The notes beneath the pieces were generated by a model, which saw only the letters and a list, made by a program, of their open reading frames with translations, did no database searches and was not told where the DNA came from. From Paracoccaceae bacterium (GTDB lineage Bacteria; Pseudomonadota; Alphaproteobacteria; Rhodobacterales; Rhodobacteraceae): a stretch of 56,117 nt of DNA. Below are positions 1 through 7,952 of this stretch, in pieces. The translations under genes and the position numbers were made by a program. The stretch is taken from contig JANZZL010000053.1 in NCBI GenBank assembly GCA_026419405.1, positions 1-56,117 on the forward strand, read 5' to 3'. Numbering within the stretch: the first letter of the stretch is position 1; each line of letters begins with the position of its first letter.

Positions 1-335
1 CACGCGATGACGGCAGGGGCGTCGCAAGGTCCCGCGCCTGATGTCCGGAATACCTCGCCGCACTGGCGAAGGTTCGATCTCCGTTCCATCTCGACCCGCT
101 GCCCCTGTCGTCGGAGTCAACAGCCTTTTGCGTCTGAAAGCTTCATGATTTCAATGGATTGCAGGCACTGCACCGCCTGCTGGCAAGTCAACAGGTGCGG
201 AGAATTCGGGGCCGGAGAGAGCGATTTCGGGCCTTCCGGGCGCAGGCCGGTAAACAGCCCCTCCCGCATAACCCCTGACAGCAACGGAAACATCCGGCCG
301 CAGCCGGAAGGGGAGAACGCTTTCGAAAGGGCGAG
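1..335. other. Intergenic stretch with no recognisable gene
   Basis: I see no credible coding sequence here. The open frames are arginine-rich and proline-rich shadows with no known motif. Composition is less GC-rich around 105-180. A short copy (11 bp, 213-223) of the 3' end of the neighbouring tRNA-Ser gene is present. Downstream of the tRNA on the minus strand is a weak hairpin (CCGGC-TGCG-GCCGG) around 291-304 and a 10-bp palindrome CTTTCGAAAG around 320-329, either of which may help end the tRNA transcript. Confidence 0.5.
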
Positions 336-425
336 TGGCGGAGAGAGCGGGATTCGAACCCGCGAGGCGGTTTCCCGCCTACACACTTTCCAGGCGTGCG
401 CCTTCGACCACTCGGCCACCTCTCC
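336..425 (-). tRNA. tRNA-Ser (anticodon GGA)
   Basis: Read on the minus strand, this folds as a class II tRNA. The acceptor stem GGAGAGG pairs with TCTCTCC (one G-U pair). The D-arm is GCCGAGTGG-like. The anticodon loop CTGGAAA is closed by CACGC/GTGTG and gives anticodon GGA. There is a long variable arm (AGGCGGG/CCGCCT type) and a T-arm GCGGG-TTCGAAT-CCCGC. The discriminator is G, as expected for serine tRNAs, and the terminal CCA is encoded (336-338). It decodes UCC and UCU codons. Confidence 0.97.
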
Positions 426-650
426 GTCGCGGGGTGTCTAACCTGCGGGCGCGCGGCAATGCAAGGGGCGCGGCCCGGGCGTGCCGGGGCGGGGGCAGGT
501 CGCGCACGGTGAAGCAGTTGCCGAGGCTGGCGCGTCCGGACGTGCCGGGGCGGGGGCGGGCGGCGGTTGCGGCGCCGGAGGCGCTCCGGCATATTCGATG
601 CAGAGCGCGCCGGGCCGTCCGCGCGGCGTCAGACGAGTTCCGGTCGAGCG

Positions 651-1760
651 ATGAACACCAGCCCGCCCCCCAAACGGCACACGCTGATCCCGGCGGGTGC
701 CACCGAGCCGGCGCGGGTGCAGGCGGTCGCGCTCGTGATCATCGCCTTCGCGGTCGTCCTCTTCCTGCTCGCCCAGGCGCGGTTCCTGCTGATCTCGCTT
801 GCCGTCGCCATCATCCTCTTCTCGCTGATGTCGGATGCGATCGCCGCCATCAGCCGGGTGCGCATCGGGCCGCTGCGCATCCCGACATGGCTGGCAAGCC
901 TTGCCGCGCTCGCGCTGGTCTCGGGCCTCATCCTGATGCTGACGGCGATCATCCTGAGCCAGGTCAACACCATCGTCGTGACCTCGGTCGCCTATGCCGA
1001 CCAGTCGGCCCGCGCCATCGCCGCCCTCTTCGGCTGGATGGGCGACCGGGTCGAGGCCTCGGTGCTCGCCTCGATGCAGACCATCGACGTCTCGGCCTAC
1101 ATCCGCGCCGCGGCCGGCCAGGCGGGAAGCCTCCTGTCGGCATCGGTCCTCGTCATCATCTTCGTGACCTTCCTCTTCGTCGAGCGGATCTGGTTCCGCA
1201 GCAAGCTCGTCGCCTTCTTCGGCGGCGACGATGCCCGGGCCGAGCGGGTCGAGGGCGTGATCGGCACGATCATCCACCGCGTGAACCGCTACCTGCTGGT
1301 CAAGACCGCGGTCAGCGCCGCCACGGGCATGCTGATCTGGGGCGTGGCCAAGGTCTTCGGGCTCGACCTCGCGCTGGCGCTGGCCATCCTGACCTTCGTG
1401 CTGAACTTCATCCCCTCGGTCGGCTCGATCGTCGCCACGCTCCTCGTCGGGCTCGTGGCCTACATCCAGACCGGCGAGCCCGCCCCGGCCGCGGCGATCT
1501 TCGTGATCTGCGGGGTGATCCAGTTCGTCATCGGCAACCTGCTCGACCCGATGCTCATGGGCCAGGCGCTGCGCCTGTCCTCGTTCGGGATCATCCTGTC
1601 GCTCGCCTTCTGGGGCGCGGTCTGGGGGATTCCGGGGATGTTCCTCTCGGTGCCGATCATGGTGGCGGTGATGATCGTCTGCGCCCAGTTCCCCTCGACC
1701 CGGCCGCTCGCGGTGCTGCTGTCGCGCGAGGGGCTGCCCGACGACCCGATCGACGGCTAG
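651..1760 (+). CDS. AI-2E family transporter (PerM/DUF20 type permease)
   Basis: A 369-residue polytopic membrane protein. Two N-terminal hydrophobic segments (about 24-65) are followed by another at 85-105, a soluble periplasmic-type stretch, and four to five more helices in the C-terminal half. This is the layout of the AI-2E/PerM family. The family has been linked to autoinducer-2 export and to Na+/H+ or small-molecule efflux, so the substrate here is open. The ATG at 651 is preferred because the upstream extension is arginine-rich and non-hydrophobic. Its stop codon overlaps the stop of the convergent alanyl-tRNA editing gene within a CTAG. Confidence 0.9.
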   Translation: MNTSPPPKRHTLIPAGATEPARVQAVALVIIAFAVVLFLLAQARFLLISLAVAIILFSLMSDAIAAISRVRIGPLRIPTWLASLAALALVSGLILMLTAIILSQVNTIVVTSVAYADQSARAIAALFGWMGDRVEASVLASMQTIDVSAYIRAAAGQAGSLLSASVLVIIFVTFLFVERIWFRSKLVAFFGGDDARAERVEGVIGTIIHRVNRYLLVKTAVSAATGMLIWGVAKVFGLDLALALAILTFVLNFIPSVGSIVATLLVGLVAYIQTGEPAPAAAIFVICGVIQFVIGNLLDPMLMGQALRLSSFGIILSLAFWGAVWGIPGMFLSVPIMVAVMIVCAQFPSTRPLAVLLSREGLPDDPIDG

Positions 1761-2479
1761 ACGCCCTCGAGCGCGATCGCCACGCGGCGGTTCTGCCGCC
1801 CCTTGCTTTCGACCTTGCCGAGCAGGATCCGGCCGATCTCGCCGGTGCGCGCCACATGGGTTCCGCCGCAGGGCTGGAGATCGACCTGCTCCGCCCCCTG
1901 CCCGATGCGGACGAGCCGGACCCTGCCCTGCCCGGCCGGCGGCCTCACCGACAGGGTCCTGACGAGACCGGGGTTGGCGGCGAGCTCCTCGTCGGTGATC
2001 CAGTCCTCGGTCACGGGCAGGTCGCGCGCGACCAGCGCGTTCAGCGCCTCCTCCAGCGCCGCGCGGTCCACGGGCGCGTCCGCCATGGCGAAGTCGAGCC
2101 GCCCCCGGCCGGCGCCGATCTGCCCGCCCGTCACCGGGAACGGCAGCACGACCGACAGCAGGTGGAGCGCGGTGTGCACCCGCATGTGAAGGTGCCGCCG
2201 GCCCCAGTCGAGCTCCTGCCGGACCGCGGTGCCGGGTGGCGGCAGGGCGGCACCCGGTTCGGGGAGGAGCACCACCGCCCCGCCCTCCCCCCTGACCGCG
2301 TTCGTCACGACGATGCGGCCGCCCGCCCAGCGCAGCCAGCCGCTGTCGCCCGGCTGTCCGCCGCCCTGGGGGTAGAACACGCTGCGGTCCACCGCCAGTC
2401 CGCCCTCGGGGGTGATCGCGGTCACCCTGGCCTCGGCCTCGCGCGCATGGGGGTCGGTGCGGAACAGCGCCTCGGTCAC
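1757..2479 (-). CDS. Alanyl-tRNA editing protein (AlaX-like)
   Basis: A 240-residue free-standing homologue of the AlaRS editing domain. It is expected to hydrolyse mischarged tRNA-Ala (Ser- or Gly-tRNA-Ala). The zinc-site motif HxxxH is at His102/His106 and the second half, Cys204-x3-His208 (in CGGTH), is near the C-terminus. The N-terminal half contains the FYPQGGGQPGD segment typical of the family. It starts with GTG, which overlaps the TGA of the upstream channel gene (GTGA), so the two are probably translationally coupled. It is the last gene of the minus-strand stress cluster. Confidence 0.93.
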   Translation of the reverse strand: MTEALFRTDPHAREAEARVTAITPEGGLAVDRSVFYPQGGGQPGDSGWLRWAGGRIVVTNAVRGEGGAVVLLPEPGAALPPPGTAVRQELDWGRRHLHMRVHTALHLLSVVLPFPVTGGQIGAGRGRLDFAMADAPVDRAALEEALNALVARDLPVTEDWITDEELAANPGLVRTLSVRPPAGQGRVRLVRIGQGAEQVDLQPCGGTHVARTGEIGRILLGKVESKGRQNRRVAIALEGV

Positions 2480-5265
2480 GGCGTGACGTCCTCGGCCCCC
2501 GGCGGGTCCCGGAGCGCGGGGTCGATCTCGGCGGGCGCGCCGGCTGCCCGCCGCCGCCGCGGGGCCTTCCGCCGCCCCTGCGGCAGCGCCCCGGTCAGCG
2601 CCTCGGGGTTCCTCAGCCAGATGTCGCGCTGCGCGAAGGGGATCTCGATCCCCTCCTCGGCGAAGCGGCGGGCGATCTCGTGGTTCATGTCCGACCGGGT
2701 CGCGAGCGAGAGGTTCACGTCGCGCAGGATCGCCCGGATCTCGAACTCGAGCGCATCCGGCCCGAAGCCGGTGAACACCACGGCCGGCGGCGGCTTCAGC
2801 GTGACCAGCGGATGCGCCTCGGCGATCTCGCGCAGGATCCTCTCGACCTGGCGCGTGTCCGACCCGTAGGCGACGCCGACCTTGACGATGATCCGTCCGT
2901 TCAGGTTGCCGTGGGTGAAGTTGGTGACGACGCCCGCGATCAGGTCGGAGTTCGGGATGATCACGTCCGTGCGGTCGAAGGTCTCGATCCGGGTGGAGCG
3001 GACCGAGATGTCGCGCACGATGCCCTGCTGGCCGTTGACGTCGATCCAGTCGCCCTCGGAGATCGGGCGCTCGACCAGCAGGATGATGCCGGAGATGAAG
3101 TTCGAGACGATGTTCTGGAGCCCGAAGCCGATGCCGACCGAGAGCGCCCCGGCCACGATGGCGAGGTTCGACAGGTCGATGCCCGCCGAGGTGATGGCGA
3201 CGATGGCGGCGAGGATGATCCCGACGTAGCCGACGCCCGAGGCGATGGCGTTCTGTCCGCCCTGGTCAAGCTTCGTCTTCGGCAGGACGGAGGTGCGCAG
3301 CGCGCCCTGCACGAGCCGGGTCGCGACATAGAGCGCGACGAAGACCACCGCGAAGGTCACGAAGTCGGCCGGGGCGATGCGCGTCTCGCCGAAGGTGAAG
3401 CCCTCGCGCGCGCGGGCCCAGAGTTCGGTCAGGTCCGCCGTGCGCCAGCCCCAGATCAGCGCCAGCACCGGCAGCGCCGCGAAGGCCAGGCCGAAGCCGA
3501 TCAGCACCGGGATCAGCGCCTCCTCCTCGTCGTCGCCGCGGCCGGTGGCGAGCGCGTAGAGGTCGGCGACGAGGCGCTGGAGGATGATCAGGAAGGCCAG
3601 CAGCGCCAGCGTCAGGACGCTGGGGAAGACGAGGAAGCGGCCGAGCGTGAAGTAGCCGATGGCCGCAAGCAGCGGCCCCGCCACGCCGGCCAGCATCGCG
3701 CCGCGGCCGAGCAGCAGCATCAGCCGCGCGCGCGTCGGCGTCTCGACCGGCCCGGCATCCGCCGGGGGGCGCGCGGCCTGCGCAGCCGTGACGAGAAGCT
3801 GCCCCAGCCGGAACAGGATCAGCCCGCAGAGCGCCAGGACCGGAAAGCTGAGGACGGCGCGCGTGACGAGGATGTTCCCGTCGGCAGGCAGCACGGCGGC
3901 GATCAGGCCCGAAAGCGCCATGAGCCCGCCGAGGAGCGAGGCGTAGAACCGGCCCTCGGCCCGCTGCTCGGGCGCGAGCCCCGGCAGCATCGCCGCCTCG
4001 TCGGCCCTGGCGAAGACCTGGAGGCCGAGCCAGCGCGCCGCGAGGATCACGAAGGCGATCATCGGCAGCGCGCCGAGGATGGCGGCGCCGCGCGGCCCGA
4101 CGAGCCCGGTGGAGAAGGCCGCCGCCACCAGCATCATCGTGCCGACGAAGGGCAGGATCACCTGCGCCAGCGACACCAGCAGGGCGAGCACCACCCGCTT
4201 CGCCCGACGCCCGCCGCCGGCCAGGAAGCGCGCCGCGAGCCGGTCGGCCCAGCGCCGGCCCTGGGTGATGAGGCCGAGCCCGAGCGCGATCAGCACGAGC
4301 GTGGCGGGCAGGTGCTCGCGCGCGTTCGCGCGCAGCGACGGGCTCGCCCAGGCCTCGCGCGTCTCCGACCAGACCTCGGCCGCGACCGAGCCCGCCGCGC
4401 CGAGGGCGAGCGTCCAGTTCGCGGGCACGAGCGGCGAGGGGCCGAGCTGGAGCAGCTCGCTCGCCTGCCGCTCGCGCAGCACCGTGTCGATCTCCCGGAT
4501 GATCCCGTCGGCGCCGATGTAGGCCTCTTCCGCGGCGATGCCGGGGGCCTGGAGGGTGGCGAGCTGCTCGTTCAGCGCGGTGCGCCGGGCGGCGATCTCG
4601 GGCGCCTCGGTCTCGCCCTCGGCCGGGGCGGGCCCGAGGGCGGTGATCTGGTTGCGGATCGTGTCGATCCGGGTGCGGTTGGCGTTCTGCGCCGAGAGGA
4701 ACAGCTCGCGCCAGCGCGCGATCTCGCTGCGCAGGCGTTCCAGCGCCAGATCGGTCGTGTCGGGGTCGGCCAGCGCCTCCTCGGCCCGGCGCCTGACCTC
4801 CTCCCAGGCGGCGTAGTCGGGGGGCGCGCCCGCCGCGGGCCCCTCGCCGGGAGGCGTTCCGGCATCGCCCTCGGTCTCGGCATCGGCCGAGGTGCCGAGC
4901 CACCAGGTGAGCGTCTGGTTGGCCGGAACCGTCTGCGCCTGCCCGGTTCCCCCGGTGCCGAGCCACCAGGAGACCGTCGAGGCAACCGCCGCGCCGCCGG
5001 TTCCGTCGCCGCCCGCGCCACCCGTGCCGAGCCACCACGAGGCCGCCTGCACGGGCACGCCGCCGCCCCGGCCCTGCTGCCCCAGCCACCAGGCGATCGA
5101 CCCCGCAAGGCCCTCCCGGTCGCCCTGGCCGGCGGTGCCGCCGCCCGAGCCTCCGAGCCACCACGCCATGACCTGCGCCCCGGCCGGTGCGCCGGGCAGG
5201 ACGAGCAGCGCGAGCCAGACGAGCGCCGCAGCGAGACGGGCGCGCAGCGTCGCCTGCCGTCTCAT
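2476..5265 (-). CDS. Large MscS-type mechanosensitive channel with N-terminal WWLG repeats and DUF3772
   Basis: A 929-residue membrane protein. Residues 1-31 form a signal peptide ending in A-x-A. Residues 35-124 hold five W-W-L-G motifs in Gly/Ala/Thr-rich sequence. Residues of about 140-280 are a charged helical DUF3772-like periplasmic domain. About ten membrane helices follow. The MscS pore and beta domain (about 690-900) contains the GIGFGLQNIVSNF pore-helix region and the ERP-IS-GD-I motif. Family members gate on membrane tension and protect against osmotic downshock. The ATG at 5265 overlaps the cysteine synthase stop (ATGA); an upstream extension of the frame has no signal-peptide character. 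The long tail after the MscS core is Arg/Pro-rich. The WWLG tract is not part of any domain I know. Confidence 0.93.
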   Translation of the reverse strand: MRRQATLRARLAAALVWLALLVLPGAPAGAQVMAWWLGGSGGGTAGQGDREGLAGSIAWWLGQQGRGGGVPVQAASWWLGTGGAGGDGTGGAAVASTVSWWLGTGGTGQAQTVPANQTLTWWLGTSADAETEGDAGTPPGEGPAAGAPPDYAAWEEVRRRAEEALADPDTTDLALERLRSEIARWRELFLSAQNANRTRIDTIRNQITALGPAPAEGETEAPEIAARRTALNEQLATLQAPGIAAEEAYIGADGIIREIDTVLRERQASELLQLGPSPLVPANWTLALGAAGSVAAEVWSETREAWASPSLRANAREHLPATLVLIALGLGLITQGRRWADRLAARFLAGGGRRAKRVVLALLVSLAQVILPFVGTMMLVAAAFSTGLVGPRGAAILGALPMIAFVILAARWLGLQVFARADEAAMLPGLAPEQRAEGRFYASLLGGLMALSGLIAAVLPADGNILVTRAVLSFPVLALCGLILFRLGQLLVTAAQAARPPADAGPVETPTRARLMLLLGRGAMLAGVAGPLLAAIGYFTLGRFLVFPSVLTLALLAFLIILQRLVADLYALATGRGDDEEEALIPVLIGFGLAFAALPVLALIWGWRTADLTELWARAREGFTFGETRIAPADFVTFAVVFVALYVATRLVQGALRTSVLPKTKLDQGGQNAIASGVGYVGIILAAIVAITSAGIDLSNLAIVAGALSVGIGFGLQNIVSNFISGIILLVERPISEGDWIDVNGQQGIVRDISVRSTRIETFDRTDVIIPNSDLIAGVVTNFTHGNLNGRIIVKVGVAYGSDTRQVERILREIAEAHPLVTLKPPPAVVFTGFGPDALEFEIRAILRDVNLSLATRSDMNHEIARRFAEEGIEIPFAQRDIWLRNPEALTGALPQGRRKAPRRRRAAGAPAEIDPALRDPPGAEDVTP
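4894..5163 (-). repeat. Degenerate repeat encoding five W-W-L-G motifs
   Basis: Five imperfect repeats lie within the channel gene and encode W-W-L-G at residues 35, 59, 77, 100 and 121 (spacings 24, 18, 23 and 21 residues). Four of the five are preceded by a short segment ending in S, A or T. The linkers are rich in Gly, Thr, Ala and Gln. At DNA level the recurring plus-strand core is CCSAGCCACCA. Linker lengths and sequences differ, so this is a diverged protein repeat and not a recent slippage tract. Confidence 0.9.
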
Positions 5266-6296
5266 GGATCCTCGAAGACCTCCGGCAGCACGCGCGGCGG
5301 CGCGTCGAGCCAGGCCGGGACGGGCAGCCCCTTCTCCCTCAGGAAGGCGGGGTTGAAGAGCTTGGACTGATAGCGCGTGCCGTAGTCGCACAGGATGGTC
5401 ACGATCGTGTGCCCCGGCCCCATCTCGCGCGCCATGCGGATCGCCCCGGCGACGTTGATGCCCGACGAGCCGCCGAGGCACAGGCCCTCTTCCGCCAGCA
5501 GGTCGAAGACGATGGGAAGCGCCTCGCTGTCGGGGATCCGCCAGGAGAAGTCCGGGCGGAAGCCTTCGAGGTTCGCCGTGATGCGGCCCTGGCCGATGCC
5601 TTCGGTGATCGAGCTGCCGGGCGCGTCGAACCGGCCGGTCGTGTAGAAGGCATGCAGCGCCGCGCCCTCGGGGTCGGCGAGCCCGATCTTCACGCCCTTC
5701 GGCTGCAACGCCATGGCGACGCCGGCGATGGTGCCGCCGGAGCCGACGGCGCAGACGAAGCCGTCCACCCGGCCCCCGGTCTGCTCCCAGATCTCGGGGC
5801 CGGTGGTCTCCAGATGTGCCTGGCGGTTGGCCACGTTGTCGAACTGGTTGGCCCAGACCGCGCCGTTGGCCTCGGACTGCGCCAGGCGTTCGGCCAGCCG
5901 CCCCGAGTAGCGGACGTAGTTGTTGGGGTTGCGGTAGGGAACCGCCGGCACCTGCACGAGCTCGGCCCCGGCAAGCCGGAGCATGTCCTTCTTCTCCTGG
6001 CTCTGGGTCTCGGGGATGACGATGACGGTGCGGAAGCCCATCGAGGCGCCGACCAGCGCCAGCCCGATGCCGGTGTTCCCGGCGGTGCCCTCGACGACGG
6101 TGCCGCCGGGGCGGAGCTGGCCCTTCGCCACCGCGTCGCGGATGATGTAGAGCGCCGCGCGGTCCTTCACCGACTGGCCGGGGTTCATGAATTCGGCCTT
6201 GCCGAGGATCTCGCAGCCGGTCAGTTCCGAGGCCTTGCGCAGCCGGATCAGCGGTGTGCGGCCGATCGCGCCGGCGAGATCCCTGGCTGTGTGCAT
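5262..6296 (-). CDS. cysK: Cysteine synthase (O-acetylserine sulfhydrylase)
   Basis: A 344-residue fold-type II PLP enzyme that makes cysteine from O-acetylserine and sulfide. Lys44 in the NPGQSVKDR motif is the Schiff-base lysine. TAGNTGIG (about 71-78) binds the substrate carboxylate and GSGGTIAG binds the PLP phosphate. It has a C-terminal extension relative to the 310-residue enterobacterial CysK, like other alphaproteobacterial proteins labelled cysteine synthase A. In R. sphaeroides a cysK near trgAB contributes to tellurite tolerance, and the same order is present here. It overlaps the downstream channel gene by 4 nt and follows trgB by 53 nt. Confidence 0.94.
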   Translation of the reverse strand: MHTARDLAGAIGRTPLIRLRKASELTGCEILGKAEFMNPGQSVKDRAALYIIRDAVAKGQLRPGGTVVEGTAGNTGIGLALVGASMGFRTVIVIPETQSQEKKDMLRLAGAELVQVPAVPYRNPNNYVRYSGRLAERLAQSEANGAVWANQFDNVANRQAHLETTGPEIWEQTGGRVDGFVCAVGSGGTIAGVAMALQPKGVKIGLADPEGAALHAFYTTGRFDAPGSSITEGIGQGRITANLEGFRPDFSWRIPDSEALPIVFDLLAEEGLCLGGSSGINVAGAIRMAREMGPGHTIVTILCDYGTRYQSKLFNPAFLREKGLPVPAWLDAPPRVLPEVFEDP

Positions 6297-6349
6297 CGCG
6301 GGCTGCCCTCCCCTGGTTCGCTCCTTCCTAGGCCGCGGCCGGGGCGAAC

Positions 6350-7477
6350 TCAAGCCGCGCCACGGAACGCCGGGCGCCGGGCGGCGAGGATCAGCGCGGA
6401 GATCAGAAGCTGGCCGTTCTCGACCTCGCCCGTGCCGACAAGCCGCATCAGCTCGTCGAAGGGGACGAGGTGGGTGCGGATGTCCTCGTGCTCGTCGGCC
6501 ATGCCGCCGACCCCTCCCGCGAGGCCGTCGGGCAGGTCGGCCAGGGCGATGAAGCAGTAGATGAATTCGCTCTTGGCGCCGGGCGAGGGGTAGTAGCGCG
6601 CGACCTCGACCAGCGCCCCGAGCCTGAGGCCCGCCTCCTCCTCCGCCTCGCGGCGGGCGGCCTCCTCCGGGGTCTCGCCCGGGTCGATGCGTCCGGCGAT
6701 CGCCTCGAGCTGCCAGGGCTGGGGATCGCCGCGCCCCCAGGGGCCGGCGCGGAACTGCTCGACGAGAAGGACGCGGTCGCGCACCGGATCGTAGGGAAGC
6801 ACGGTCGCCGCATCGCCCGAGACGAAGACGGCACGGGTCACCTCGCCGCTCATCGTGCCGTCGAAGCGGCGGAAGCGCAGGTCGGCCTCCTCGAGCGCGA
6901 AGTAGCGGGCGTAGGGCTGCCGCCAGCGTGATACCGAGACGTCGGCGGGGCCGGCGCACCGGCGGCGCGTGACCGGGGCGGGCCCCGCCCCGGCGCGCAG
7001 GCGCGAGGCCGCGCGCACCAGGATCTGCGGATACCTCCGGCGGATCGCGCCGGCCGCGCGGCTGGCGCAGACCGCCATCACCTCCTCCGCCGCGGCGACC
7101 GCGAGCGCGCCCCAGCGCCCGGCCCAGTCCTCGAGCCGCCACGGCGCGCCGGCCGCGGGCATCCGCTCGGGCAGGTGCACGCGCGCCGTCTCGCGCCCCC
7201 CGGCCGTCTCGACGATGCAGGTCCCGGGGCGCCAGCCCAGCACCGCCGCGTGGAAGTCGAGCCGCCGGAGGATCTCGTCCCCCACGTCGCGCACCAGCAG
7301 CCCCTCGGCGACGGCGCCCGGCTCGGGCCGGATCACTGCCACCGGCCCGTCCGGGGCACAGACCACCCGGTGGCCCGGAAGCCGCGCCGGCCGCCCGGTC
7401 AGGTCTGCCCCCGCCACCGCCCGCAGCAGCGGCGCGTGGCAGAGCATTCCGTGCAGGAAGACCGGGTGCCCCGTCAC
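6350..7477 (-). CDS. trgB: TrgB-like protein: AIG2/gamma-glutamylcyclotransferase domain fused to a NUDIX hydrolase
   Basis: A 375-residue two-domain protein. The N-terminal part (VFLHGMLCHAPLL, about 5-17, through about 150) resembles the AIG2/gamma-glutamylamine cyclotransferase fold. The C-terminal part is an ADP-ribose-pyrophosphatase-like NUDIX domain with a complete NUDIX box at 262-284 (G262, E268, R276-E277, E280-E281, G283). trgB genes of Rhodobacter encode this fusion and, with trgA, raise tellurite resistance; the chemistry is unknown. The GTG at 7477 is preferred because an earlier start would run into trgA. It follows trgA by 31 nt. Confidence 0.88.
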   Translation of the reverse strand: MTGHPVFLHGMLCHAPLLRAVAGADLTGRPARLPGHRVVCAPDGPVAVIRPEPGAVAEGLLVRDVGDEILRRLDFHAAVLGWRPGTCIVETAGGRETARVHLPERMPAAGAPWRLEDWAGRWGALAVAAAEEVMAVCASRAAGAIRRRYPQILVRAASRLRAGAGPAPVTRRRCAGPADVSVSRWRQPYARYFALEEADLRFRRFDGTMSGEVTRAVFVSGDAATVLPYDPVRDRVLLVEQFRAGPWGRGDPQPWQLEAIAGRIDPGETPEEAARREAEEEAGLRLGALVEVARYYPSPGAKSEFIYCFIALADLPDGLAGGVGGMADEHEDIRTHLVPFDELMRLVGTGEVENGQLLISALILAARRPAFRGAA

Positions 7478-7508
7478 GCGGCCCCGTCCGGATCGCGCGG
7501 GCCCATCC

Positions 7509-7952
7509 TCAGGTCCAGCGCTTCGCGGCCCAGTCGGAGAACATCCCGCCGAGGATGCCGCCGACCACAAGGACGATGAGCGTCATGTACGAGCTGAGCA
7601 GGAGCGCGCCGTAGTCGTAGGCAAGCTCGAACGTGCCCAGGACCGCCTCCATCACCCCGTTGTAGCGCTTGTCGATCGAACGCAGGAGCATCTCGTAGAT
7701 CGAGAAGCCCACCAGCGCCCAGAATGCGATCGTGGCCGAGGCACGCAGGCCCGTGGCCATCGCCCGCGACAGGCCCTGCCCGGCGTTCGCGCCCATGACC
7801 GACCACCCGACATAGATCCCGATCAGCCCGCAGATGACCGAGAACCAGCCGAGGTTCATGCCCTCGGGGAAGCTCGGCTTCATCACCTCGGCGGCGAAGA
7901 ACCCGACAAGACCGAAGGCGAAGGCGGCGAACAGCTTCGCGGCGGTGGGCAT
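7509..7952 (-). CDS. trgA: TrgA family membrane protein (tellurite resistance)
   Basis: A 147-residue integral membrane protein with four predicted helices (about 6-24, 34-52, 70-88 and 112-135). It contains the N-terminal MPTAAKLFAA segment typical of TrgA. TrgA was identified in R. sphaeroides through high-level tellurite resistance and has no known enzymatic activity. The start codon directly abuts the stop of the upstream cfa-like gene with no intervening base, and trgB follows, so the three are very likely one transcript. Confidence 0.92.
   Translation of the reverse strand: MPTAAKLFAAFAFGLVGFFAAEVMKPSFPEGMNLGWFSVICGLIGIYVGWSVMGANAGQGLSRAMATGLRASATIAFWALVGFSIYEMLLRSIDKRYNGVMEAVLGTFELAYDYGALLLSSYMTLIVLVVGGILGGMFSDWAAKRWT

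Noticed and set aside
336-425. Protein-coding frames across the tRNA-Ser gene
   Set aside because: The frames on either strand come from the tRNA sequence itself, a frequent misannotation.
4894-5163. The recurring CCSAGCCACCA units as a CRISPR-like or minisatellite array
   Set aside because: Unit spacing varies (54-72 nt), conservation is at codon level for W-W-L-G, and the units are in frame within a gene.
2680-5370. Plus-strand frame of about 900 codons opposite the channel gene
   Set aside because: It is a low-complexity Arg/Glu/Asp/Gln shadow; the channel on the other strand has a signal peptide, membrane helices and an MscS core.
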